From assembly GCA_001970855.1 (NCBI GenBank), contig LSSN01005461.1:1-10130 (forward strand): a stretch of DNA of 10,130 nucleotides. The letters run 5' to 3'. This stretch comes from Smittium culicis (lineage: Eukaryota > Kickxellomycota > Harpellomycetes > Harpellales > Legeriomycetaceae). Positions 1-8,951 of this stretch are shown here, piece after piece. Position 1 is the first letter of the stretch, and each line of letters opens with the position of its first letter. The notes beneath the pieces are model-generated. The model was not told the origin of the DNA and ran no database searches. It was given only the letters and a program-made list of their open reading frames with translations. The position numbers were made by a program, and so were the translations under genes.

Positions 1-60
1 CTGTTTTTATTTTATTTTTTGCTTTTATTATTTTTTTGGTTTTTTTTTCCGTAAAAAATT
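1..60. other. T-rich stretch just past the minus-strand stop codon
   Basis: This stretch is almost pure T on the plus strand (A-rich on the minus strand) and immediately follows the TAA of the minus-strand coding tail. It holds AATAAA-like strings on the minus strand and would be the 3' untranslated or polyadenylation region of that gene. In DNA this AT-rich such strings carry little weight. Confidence 0.3.
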
Positions 61-396
61 TTAATTTGTGTTTTGGCGCAATTCAGTTTCTGCGCCAGTA
101 TCTCCTAGTGGTATAGATTCCATATCTATATTAGCCGCATTGGCTCCCTGGGGCGCTCTATCTACGCTTGATACATAGTTGAAGAATTTTTTTTGGGGTA
201 TAAGGCCCAATCTGGCCTTTCCAGCCATAATAGAGTGCTCTGATGGCGTCTTATTACCATCAGAGTCACTTTGATTGTTATTGAAAATAATATTCTCTTT
301 TTTTATTTCAATAGGAGAACTTTACCTTTCATAATCAGACGATTCTTCGTAATCATCAGTTTCTATAGCCTTTTTATTTTCATTTATAGTATTTTT
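61..396 (-). CDS. C-terminal end of an unidentified protein (5' part not found)
   Basis: I do not recognise this protein. Read on the minus strand, the frame ending at the TAA at 61-63 is open for 86 codons back to a single TAA at 322-324, and beyond that to 396. G+C is about 43% in 61-240, against 15-27% elsewhere, and codons such as GCG, CCC, CAG, GGC and GCC are used, unlike the random-looking flanks. The tail starts with an acidic, serine-rich stretch (TDDYEESSDYE). It continues through a basic and aromatic segment (GLIPQKKFFNYVSSVDRAP) and ends in a polar tail with NIDMESIPLGDTGAE. No membrane segment or catalytic motif is visible, so it resembles a hydrophilic cytosolic tail, for example of a membrane or regulatory protein (inference). 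The internal TAA falls inside a plausible intron (269-325). No start codon can be assigned. Upstream the signal breaks into another frame at 384-515, so this may be a decaying gene rather than a live one. Confidence 0.55.
269..325 (-). other. Candidate 57-nt spliceosomal intron
   Basis: On the minus strand the sequence AG|GTAAAGT at the left boundary is a near-ideal 5' splice site, and CAAAG|T ends the segment 57 nt later. Both boundaries fall at the same codon phase (after codon position 2), and 57 is a multiple of three. Removing the segment therefore keeps the frame and also removes the only in-frame stop (322-324), joining the acidic stretch ...SDYE directly to SDSDGNK. The size suits fungal introns. 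The branch site is weak: only an AATAAC-like sequence lies upstream of the acceptor. The alternative is a simple nonsense mutation in a decaying gene. Confidence 0.4.
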
Positions 397-515
397 TTAA
401 TATTATTTATGATTCTATGATCCGATCCTGTATCATAATCAGATGGTATTTAATTTAGTGTGCTCGGTTTTGAATATATATTGGCTAAATTTGCTTCATT
501 ATACTTGCTACGATT
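384..515 (-). pseudogene. Coding-like remnant in a shifted frame, upstream of the gene tail
   Basis: The frame between stops at 516-518 and 384-386 on the minus strand reads as a hydrophilic, Ser/Asn/Asp-rich peptide. It contains NEANLANIYSKPSTLN, then one TAA (450-452), then IPSDYDTGSDHRI. G+C in 421-480 is about 32%, above the local background. The 11-base string TCTGATTATGA here recurs in the downstream gene tail. To join that tail the frame must shift near 384-396. No GT dinucleotide is present on the minus strand between about 480 and 326 that could act as a donor, so an ordinary intron does not explain the shift. A stop plus a frameshift suggests a decayed upstream part of the same gene. 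The stretch is short, and chance is not excluded. Confidence 0.3.
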
Positions 516-2089
516 TTATCATAATGAAAAATATGGTTTATTTTTATCGTAATATAAATGTTAACACTTAGTTTATCTGCAATCCTGGCATAAAATTTAC
601 TGAATTTTACTCTAAATAGCTCGATTAATTCTAAATCATAGATTAAAAAGTCAAATAAAAAAAATTTAACTATACCAAGGCATATAAAAGTTAGCATTCT
701 ATCATGAATATATCCCTCCGCTGTTCAAAATTTCTAATATGTATATTAATATAATATTTATTGTATATATGTTTGATTTTATTATATTAAAATCAATTTA
801 TTTATTCTATAGTAACTATTATTGAATATTTAGCTTTTATATTGTGGCTTATATAGAGAACTTCAAAAAATTCTGATAAAATTTTGCCTTAGCAATTGTA
901 ATCACCTTTAAAAAAATGTATCTAGAATTAAAAAATTGAAAGTTTAATGTGATTTAAAAAAATTTCATAAGATTTTTTCCAATATAAAATCTAATTTTTT
1001 ATACTAAATAGTGATTTAAAGTACAATTTTAATTTTATATATAACTTTTTCAATCTTTCAGGCACTCTACCTTTATTTTTAATAAAAAATTTGTTATATA
1101 AACATTTTAATCATAAAATAATTTTAAATATCAATAATATAAATCGATTAAAATTAAATCTCAAAAATACACACTGATTAAATAATTAAAGAATTGGAGA
1201 ATATTCATATTTTAACTAGCGCTATTATTTGGATTAAGAGAAGCTAGGCTGATTGCTTCACATAGCCTAATTATCAGTACATTTCATTAAGAAAAATTAA
1301 ATATAGACTTGTAAGTATACCCTTATAAACTTTTTTTGTTTGTATGACTTTCAAAGACCAATTCAGTAGTATATGACTAACGAATACAAAATATGATCAG
1401 CATAACTACCTAAATAATCTGGAAATTAGATAATATACTCTTAAATTTAATGCGAAATTACCTGCAAAGAAAAAAAAGAAGGACTAATTCCTTTCTATCT
1501 TTTAATATGGGCTTGATATATTAGAAGGTCGATCATATCTTCATTTAAAACTCACATTAGAAATCATCTTTAATAACTTAAATTTTATTCAACCTACTAT
1601 TATCACAAAAGACTCTCGTTTCTCTTAGACCTTTGCGATAAAATTACTCATAATAAGAAGGAAAAAAAACATTAAAATTTAGGAATAGTACTAAAAACAC
1701 CACTTAGCCTCTATATTATATATTTTTTTACACTATGCAAATTATTAGACAGAGTTCGGTACAGCTAACACTGCAGTAAAACCAAAAAAATCCTAATAAA
1801 TCTTTTCGTCTCCACACTCATGCACTGAAATTAATTTATTGTATTTATCGACCATTACTTCTTACGTTATAAAAAAACATATATTTAAACCAAATAAGAT
1901 TTCAAAAGCTCAAAAAGTTGCACATAAAATTCTTCATTTAGATTTTAAATGAGAATAAGAGGAAATTTAAACTATGTTTACAGGAAGTTGAGGGATAACG
2001 ATGTTATAAATAGCATGCGATTTTCTCGCCTATGATAATTGGGGTAAAAGAATAAAAATTATTAGCTATTTAACATTATATAAAGTTTT
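516..2089. other. AT-rich DNA without recognisable genes
   Basis: Stops occur in all six frames at about the density expected by chance. The longest open frame (487-697, minus) is of a length expected once or so in 10 kb at this composition, and its product is a low-complexity Ile/Phe/Lys-rich peptide. A slightly GC-richer patch lies at about 1961-2060. A short inverted repeat, TAGGCT (1245-1250) with AGCCTA (1264-1269), is the only local structure noted. No RNA gene or regulatory site was recognised. Confidence 0.6.
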
Positions 2090-2372
2090 GTACTATTTTT
2101 CTGGAGCCGTGCAAAAAAAACCCCCCGGTTTGAAAATTTTATTGTAGTTATTCTATCCAAAATTTTGATATGAGAACTATTAAATAAACTCCAATCCTGA
2201 TATATATTCTTAAATTATCTGGGCTAAATAAAAGCAAAGAAAAACGAAATTCTACATTTATATTGAAATTTTTTTTAAATGATCAGAATAAAAGACATAA
2301 TCTCGAGAATAAATCCTGTTAAAAATTATATTATATTTAAATAATTTGATTATCCAAATAATCTCTAATCAT

Positions 2373-2415
2373 TAAATGGAAGTGCAGACCAAATCGGCTG
2401 CAGTTCTGCCATTTA
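2373..2415. repeat. Imperfect 43-nt hairpin in a GC-richer patch
   Basis: TAAATGG (2373-2379) pairs with CCATTTA (2409-2415). Inside it, AAGTGCAG pairs with CTGCAGTT with one mismatch, leaving a three-base bulge on the right arm and a loop of about ten bases. The patch 2371-2430 is clearly GC-richer than its surroundings. It lies inside the inverted-repeat-bounded segment. It is not a tRNA: no T-arm or D-arm consensus is present. Confidence 0.45.
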
Positions 2416-2794
2416 TAATCGCCCGAAGCTCATTTATATTCAGAAAAATAATAAAATTCATGTAATTTGTTGTGTACAGCACAGATTAATCCAAATGGAA
2501 ACATATATAAAAAATTTAATCATCGTCTAAAAATTGAAAGAGGATTACAAATTAAATTATTTGAAAATCTAAGTAAGATGAGAAAACTTGGATACATGAT
2601 TCAAGGAAGTCGAAATTGACACAATTTCATTAGATTCATTACATGGAGATTATTATAATCAATAGCAGTATTATATAAGAGATAAGTATAGAAGTTATAA
2701 AATATAGATTATTAACTACAAAGGTATCAAGTAACTAAATAGCCACAGTAATAAAATTGACATAATTCACAAAAAAAACTTGAAAAATCTCTGT

Positions 2795-2806
2795 GGGGGG
2801 GGGGGG
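2795..2806. repeat. G12 homopolymer tract
   Basis: Twelve consecutive G residues, followed by TTTGAAATCCGG. The tract sits at the right boundary of the inverted-repeat-bounded segment and mirrors the C6 tract at 2121-2126. It is exceptional in DNA of this composition and may vary in length or be subject to sequencing error. Confidence 0.9.
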
Positions 2807-2828
2807 TTTGAAATCCGGCTGATACTAC

Positions 2829-5800
2829 GTTTGAATGTATAGCCCAAGAATGTTACTTTGTACAATTACGTCTAATGGAATATTTTTTAGATATAAATAT
2901 CCAATAATTGAATAATTAGATTTGATATATCGAAAAAAATCAAAATTAGCAGACATAGATCTCTACCAGAAATCCTAGAGAAGGAATTTTATTCGATCGC
3001 TTAAGGAAATGGATGTGAAATTGTTATGATCTCACATTTGAATTATGGAGATTGTTAATAGATCGTATTTGGATTGAATTTAAATCCAGAATGCCTGGTT
3101 TATTATTTCAAATCGATTAGATTTTAATTTATTCATTAATAAAATAGTAAGCAGAAATAAAAACTAAGTTTTTTAAGAAATAAATCACTATATTTTCTGA
3201 GCTTCTAGTTAAATAATATAATATAAATATCTTTTCTCTATAAATATAATTATAATTTTATAGTAATTAGTATAAAATGATTATAAGCAAAAAAAATTTT
3301 AATCTTTAATCTCTTTATAATAAAAACATTAAATTTATTCTATTCTTTTCTTAGATTTTTATTTTTTTATTAGTATTCAACATTTGCTATCGAATAAATA
3401 GTATGTAAAAATTTTCTCTGTATTTAGAACTGAAAATTAATTCATAATATATCAATGCAGTACAATAGTCGAAGAAATTTTCCATGAAAAACTTATCTGT
3501 TATATTGGACATTTCATAAAATAATTTGAATATTTTATATTTCTACTGGAACACACCAAAATGATTCGTGTACCTTCTGTATTAATTCTAGCAGAGAATT
3601 TATGCATCTAATGGATCAAATATATTGATATTAACTGAAAATTTTTTTTAATAGACCTAAATTATAGCCCTGACTACATATATCATTTTTGAATAAACTA
3701 AACTGGTATATTACAACTTATCACTCGTTTAAAAAATAAATGGATTCTCTTGAAACGAAAAATTAAGAAATAATAGTAAGAATTAGGCTCGAAAAGTTTA
3801 TTTTGATCTATTTCAACTTATAATTTATTTGCCCATAAACTTTGGCAGGATCCGGTAATTATTTAATTAGTATCTCTGGACTCGCAATCTATCACATCTT
3901 ACTCAGAATTTCCAAATCATTGGATAATCCAAAAAACTGGTATATTTCAGTTACAATATAATTATAGAGCCAAAAAGCTGGAAATTGCCTACTTGAAGAG
4001 AAAATTAGTTTTTTACTGTAAGAAAAATTATTGGTTGGTCCAAAATTAAAATTTTTAATAAAAATCCAATTCAATATATTGCTTCAATCGTATTAATTAA
4101 AAATCCTGAAACAATTATAAACTGTCAATCGAATGTTTCAACTATAGAGGGAAAAAAACTGACTGACATACTGAACCATATCATACCTAATTAATCAGAT
4201 TCGGGGTTATCAGGATATTATATAAAATCTATATTTTTTTTTCAAAAAAATCTACAATATTAAAAACTTTTCTTAAATCATGAATAAATTAGTAGCCATT
4301 CTTATTTTAAGATTTATTAGATGCTATAAAAGAAAAAATCATTAGATAATTATACCTCAGTGATTATAACATGAAAGCCTATTATAAAAAAATAAAAATC
4401 TTTGAAAGATACGACAATTTTAAATTATTGATGTATTAATTAAACTATTCTGCAAGATATATTTTGTGTTTTTCTAAGATCGTAAGATATTCATACTATC
4501 AATGGCCCTGAACAAATGAAACGATTCAAAAATTTTTTTGTATTTTAGTAACCATCTTAAAAAAGATGAATCTAATAAATGAATACGGATTATATAATTA
4601 TTTCACGTAAGATATTCATTTTTGCCTAATATACGCACAAAATCATTATTGATATAAAACCAAAGATTATATATACATTATCAAACATCTACGTACAAAA
4701 TGTTAAATAATATTTTTTTTGTTAAAAAAGTAAAAAAATAAATTCTATCAGTAGATACTGAAAGATTTTAAAAGCACGTCAATAGAAAAATAAATTTGAT
4801 ACAAATAGAAGCTTTAAAAATACACGTTAAATCCTTCGAAATATATGCCATTTTAAAAATAGATGCAGAAATACCTGCAGGAATAATTTTTACACACACT
4901 TTCTGATTTCTTATCTAATAATTTCAATCTTATTATAGAGTATCAAGAAACACTGATATAAAATCTATATATCAATCTTTTTGTCTTAATTCACATACTA
5001 TATACCCTTTGTATGAAGTGATGTACATAATATTTCGACTTTTAAAAGAAGAATAAGTTTTATGAAACTATTGGGCTCATAGATTTTCTCCACTTTTCAA
5101 CTCTACTTTTCAATCCCGAATAATCAATTTCCCAGAAATATGACCATAAATAGCATTAAATAAAGCCAATTTACAGCAATGTATAGTAAGAAATTATAAT
5201 TATATTTTTTTAAAAAGCTTGGAAATTTTTTATATTTTTTTTACTGGAATTATATCTTAGAAATTTATAAACGTTTTAAAGTTTTAAATGTTTATAAGTT
5301 AAAATAAATATGATATTCACATACAGGTAATCCTCATTATTCGAAACTTTTTTTAAAAATAATTTCATGCAAGTATGAAGGTCCAGTATATCACAGATTA
5401 CAGAAAAAATATTTTGATTTTCTCTCATTAAATGAATTTTAAATGGAAATTCAGATTTAAATACTTTTATACTAAGTTGATATAGTGATTTTTTTATAGA
5501 TACATGAATGTCGCAGAGTAGTTATATCGCTGAATACAAGAAATTTTTATATAATTTGAAGTATAAAAAAAAAGAAAATGATAGAAATAAATTGAAAAGG
5601 GAAATGTAAACTAATCTGTTGTTAATTTGATTTACTGTGAATTTTTCTTTTTCTTTTGAATTGAAAGATGTTAACTTCTGATTCAATAAAACATTACTAA
5701 TAAAACTACAAAGAAAATTTATTTCTAACGAAATAGAATAAAGCTTTAATAAAAATTTTATTGTACACTAAAACAAAGGAATATATAATAACGAGGAAAG

Positions 5801-5876
5801 TTAAACTCAAACATAAGTATTCAAGCTAAAACAAATTGTACTAAATTGAAAAATTTTTGATATAAAAAGGAAAGCC
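2829..5876. other. AT-rich DNA without recognisable genes
   Basis: No intact reading frame. The 60-codon minus-strand frame at 3892-4074 has no ATG start (it begins at TTG), and a second minus-strand frame over the same 300 bases has equally few stops, so neither stands out. Around 2960-3120 the plus strand shows G over C (13 G, 3 C in 3001-3060). A 14-base direct repeat, CGTAAGATATTCAT, occurs at 4481-4494 and 4606-4619. A small hairpin, CATCTT/AAGATG, lies at 4553-4568. No RNA gene, promoter or terminator was recognised. Confidence 0.6.
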
Positions 5877-5912
5877 TAACATTTTTCATAGTCTCTCTCT
5901 CGAAAAATGTTA
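5877..5912. repeat. Perfect 11-bp inverted repeat with a pyrimidine-rich loop
   Basis: TAACATTTTTC (5877-5887) is the exact reverse complement of GAAAAATGTTA (5902-5912). The 14-base loop is mostly a TC dinucleotide run. As DNA it could extrude a cruciform, and as RNA it would form a stem-loop. No adjacent gene gives it a role. Confidence 0.8.
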
Positions 5913-6062
5913 TTAAAAAATATGATTCCATAATATTTTTTTTTAGTTTTAAATTTAATTTTTATATTTATCAAATAAATAAGCTTCAAAATATTTCAAA
6001 GAGTAAAAAGTAGTAAAATCTTAAATCTCATATATCTATATGCATAAAAATTTTAAATACTG

Positions 6063-6099
6063 ACACTAATTAAAAACTTTAAACCTTATTAATTAGTGT
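6063..6099. repeat. Perfect 11-bp inverted repeat
   Basis: ACACTAATTAA (6063-6073) and TTAATTAGTGT (6089-6099) are exact reverse complements separated by 15 bases. It is followed by an A16 run at 6123-6138 and then a second hairpin at 6160-6178, so three simple structures cluster within 120 bases. Confidence 0.8.
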
Positions 6100-6122
6100 T
6101 TATTTTTATTAACTTATATTCG

Positions 6123-6138
6123 AAAAAAAAAAAAAAAA
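6123..6138. repeat. A16 homopolymer run
   Basis: Sixteen consecutive A residues lie between two hairpins. It could mark the end of a retroposed sequence, but no element was recognised upstream and no target duplication was seen. Confidence 0.9.
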
Positions 6139-6159
6139 TTAAATTCATCACACTAAAAT

Positions 6160-6178
6160 CCTTTATTGAAAATAAAGG
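6160..6178. repeat. Perfect 8-bp hairpin with a three-base loop
   Basis: CCTTTATT (6160-6167), loop GAA, AATAAAGG (6171-6178). This is a compact, perfect stem, but most of the pairs are A-T and no run of T or gene end gives it a terminator-like context. Confidence 0.75.
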
Positions 6179-7371
6179 TAATGATATATTAAATTATACC
6201 ACACAAACATTAAGGAATCCACAAAAATTAATATGAAAATAATTTTTATAAGAATACAGTTTAAAAGAGATATATATCGAAGCTAAGGACTTGCTTTTTT
6301 TTGCGTCAAGCTTTAATATAGTAATTTAAAAAATAGTTATTTATTGGATTTTTTTAGAATTATATTATCTAAAAAAATTATAAATAATGTTATATATTAC
6401 GATTCGGTTATTAGTATGAAATGTTATTTATAAATCAAAATCTTAAATATATCCCCAAAAATTAATCCCAAAACATTGAATTAAATTTTTCATCCAGAAT
6501 TTATATGTATAATTGATTTAAAATATAAAAAAAATAGATACTACTTTTAACAATAAATGTGAAAAAAAATCCAAAACTTATTATATTTTGATTATAAATT
6601 AATTTAATAAAAAATTTAAATCTTTTCTTATTATAACAAGTTGATCAACACGTGTAGCATATAATTCAATACTTCCTATATAATAATATATTATTTTTAC
6701 AAACTGTGACAGATAGGTATTCGATTAAATTAAATAACTAGATTCATATTGTATAATAATATTAAATCCTCATAAATTTATTGTTAATTTATTTTCAATG
6801 TATTTTTAGCATATTTTATTTTAATTTCAAAAAAATAATGTTTAAAAATATTTAATTATTTATGAAATTGTGTTATATAATTTTTTTTTAAATAATTAGG
6901 AAAAAGTACTTTTCCCTTTTTTTTTACGACAACTCATAATATTCCTATATATATATATTCAAGAATCAGCAATCGCTGATATGTTCTTCGGAGGTCTTTG
7001 TAGTTTTTTGAGATCCAAAATAGATTTTTGCATGACTTTTCAAAAAAAATTTTTGATATTTCAGTTTTTATTTTTTTTATTCCAAAGTAATTTTATATTT
7101 TAAAATAATAACGCATGCTTTTTTTATATTTATTTGATATAAAATTGTATATTAAAATAAAGTAAATTTTTTTATATGTTTTCGTTTTTTTATTTAGGCA
7201 CACGCGTAGGCTAATAAATTAACTGAATACTGTAAACTAATTTATTATTCCAAAAGTTAAGAACATAAGCGGGAAACTATTCAGTAGTAAATTTTAGAAT
7301 CCAATATTCAAATGGGCTTTGATAAAATTCGATCTCTTTGAATTTTGGGAATAAACCGATATTTATAGTAA
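6179..7371. other. AT-rich DNA without recognisable genes
   Basis: No coding signal was seen on either strand. Small structures are a perfect hairpin ATCAGC-AATC-GCTGAT at 6965-6980, in a slightly GC-richer patch (6960-7030), and an 8-bp inverted repeat, ACTGAATA (7222-7229) with TATTCAGT (7278-7285), just before the microsatellite. None has a supported function. Confidence 0.6.
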
Positions 7372-7619
7372 TTATATTTATATTTATATTTATATTTATA
7401 TTTATATTTATATTTATATTTATATTTATATTTATATTTATATTTATATTTATATTTATATTTATATTTATATTTATATTTATATTTATATTTATATTTA
7501 TATTTATATTTATATTTATATTTATATTTATATTTATATTTATATTTATATTTATATTTATATTTATATTTATATTTATATTTATATTTATATTTATATT
7601 TATATTTATATTTATATTT
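7372..7619. repeat. Perfect hexanucleotide microsatellite (TATATT)n, about 41 units
   Basis: The unit TATATT repeats without a single interruption for 248 bases. Plus-strand frames read as alternating Ile-Phe, Tyr-Ile or Tyr-Leu. On the minus strand one frame reads Tyr-Lys, one reads Asn-Ile and one contains stops. The resulting open frames of about 105-111 codons are artefacts of the repeat, not genes. The uniformity shows recent expansion or homogenisation compared with the decayed surroundings. Each unit also contains ATTTA. Assembly may have set its apparent length. Confidence 0.97.
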
Positions 7620-8329
7620 TTTCAACTATATTATTATATATGTTGTAGAGAAATACGACTACAAAGAGGCTAATCCTCTAAAAAGAATATAGTAATAATC
7701 TTGCAAAAAAATAACTTTTTTCTATAAAAAATTTTCGCATATGAACAATTCTTGAAAGTTTTTTATATATAGAACTTACTTTATTGTGGAATTCTATTAT
7801 ATTAGACTTTCTTTATTTTTTTAGATACATATTTTCTTATCACGATCATATACTACAAGTTTATATTTTATACAAAAAGCATTAGTAAAACACCAAGCTT
7901 GCTAATTAATTTTTTTACTATAATTTAGCTTCCTTTTTCCAAGCTTTAATCAATATGAATTTTTTTATAATAAAATTGAAAAAAAATATACTAATAAATT
8001 CTTTTATTAAAGCTTATAATACTATTGAACCAAAAATAAAAACAATATATCAGTTTTAAACATATATTTCGTGTAAAAGTAAAGCTTTCACATATGCAAT
8101 AACAGAATTTAGGATAAAACTGGTGTCAAAATTTTTAATAAACTATCTGAATAGTAAATCTTAATTTCGAAATTTTATTAAAGAATTTAAAGTAAAGTTA
8201 GGGTTTTTATAACAGCCCTTTAATCTGGACACTGAATTATTTAAATAAAGAATCACAAAGGAAATTAAATAGGCTTATCAATCTTATTTTATTAGCCAAT
8301 ATTTTTATAATTTAGGAAAAAAATATATC
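7620..8329. other. AT-rich DNA without recognisable genes
   Basis: There is no open frame of note, no RNA gene and no clear repeat. The stretch is rich in T and A runs. The flank just right of the microsatellite contains a short patch, CTACAAAGAGGCTAATCCTC (7659-7678), that is richer in G+C, without a recognisable feature. Confidence 0.55.
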
Positions 8330-8760
8330 ACACAAATTAAACTTAATGTACAATGAGATCCAAAAGAAAATAATAGCAATAATTAAATAATTAAATAATA
8401 ACATCAAAAGCACTAATAAACGAATTCCCATACTATAAAGAAATATTAAATTATCAAAAATAGATAATATACAAATATTATTGAGATTGACAACTAGAAG
8501 CTAACAACGAATAACTCAAACACAACTAATACAAATTTTAAGTGAGTGATAAGAAAAATAAAATAAAAAAAATAAACTAATTTAACTGAACAAACATAAT
8601 TAAAAGAAAATTTAGATACCAAGGAAATGTAACAAAAAAAAAATAAAGATAGCGACAAGTAAGTGAATATTCAAAAGGATAAATAACATATAAAAAAAGC
8701 GATAAACGGCAGATAAAGATAAGGATACCAGAAAAACTAATCAACAAATATTTTTATTAA
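8330..8760 (+). other. A-rich, strand-asymmetric block
   Basis: By hand count, 8521-8760 holds 138 A and 51 T in 240 bases on the plus strand, a strong A over T asymmetry that most of the window lacks. It contains runs such as A11-A12 near 8632-8644 and a tandem octamer AATTAAAT (8381-8399, about 2.4 copies). No open frame longer than chance was found. Such asymmetry can mark an old retroelement or an A-rich transcript strand, but no protein motif supports either. Confidence 0.5.
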
Positions 8761-8880
8761 GAGTCAATTATTTTAAACAAAAACAAATACTAAATAATTT
8801 TATTTCTATACGTACAGTATTGAAACAACAATTATTAACAATACTTTATATTCTAATCAGATTTTAAATCAATTTTTTTA

Positions 8881-8951
8881 TTACTTTTACTTTTACTTTA
8901 CTTTATACTTTTTATATACTAACAATTTTAATTCAAAATTCAAAATTTAAA
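8881..8951. repeat. Short tandem repeats: (TTACTT)3 and (ATTYAAA)3
   Basis: TTACTT occurs three times in a row at 8881-8898 and then degenerates into related TACTTT and TATACTTT strings. ATTCAAA, ATTCAAA, ATTTAAA follow in tandem at 8931-8951. Both are small simple-sequence arrays in AT-rich DNA. Confidence 0.8.

Larger units (their letters stand above)
2090..2828. repeat. Segment bounded by a degenerate inverted repeat (possible relic transposon)
   Basis: Reading inward from the left, the order is GTACTAT (2090-2096), AGCCG (2105-2109), an A run, then C6 (2121-2126). Reading inward from the right on the other strand, the order is GTAGTAT (2828-2822), AGCCG (2820-2816), a short AT spacer with AAA, then C12 (2806-2795). 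The order and approximate spacing agree (AGCCG to the C tract is 11 and 9 bases). G/C-rich blocks are rare here, which makes coincidence less likely. Imperfect terminal inverted repeats around about 700 bp without an intact gene would suit a non-autonomous DNA transposon relic. No target-site duplication could be found, and the homopolymer parts are weak evidence. Inside, frame +1 has one 54-codon open stretch (2455-2616), which is not beyond chance. Confidence 0.35.

Noticed and set aside
485..697. A 70-codon minus-strand frame, with a faint impression of the C-terminal region of fungal Cch1-type calcium channels (GYI, HY and aromatic spacing)
   Set aside because: A frame this long is expected about once per 10 kb at this A+T content, the residues are those AT-rich DNA gives anyway, and the impression rests on memory without an alignment. 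The following tail does not match that family.
2803..2820. GGTTTGAAATCCGG, resembling a tRNA T-arm or B box
   Set aside because: It has an extra base relative to the consensus, and no acceptor stem, anticodon arm or A box is present upstream.
2371..3120. A plus-strand frame +1 with open blocks (2455-2616, 2821-2904, 3019-3117) suggesting a decayed gene
   Set aside because: There are about 18 stops in 220 codons overall, close to the chance rate, and the opposite strand over 2960-3120 is about as open. No motif was recognised.
3300..4260. A long minus-strand frame with stretches that look protein-like, such as FPAFWLYNYIVTEIYQFFGL
   Set aside because: Over 3841-4140 this frame has 6 stops in 100 codons, a neighbouring frame also has 6 and reads equally protein-like, and the third has 12. 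The average matches chance.
7308..7673. Open frames of about 105 and 111 codons on opposite strands, encoding Tyr-Lys and Ile-Phe dipeptide runs
   Set aside because: They exist only because the hexamer microsatellite has no stop in those frames. The flanking residues show no coding character.
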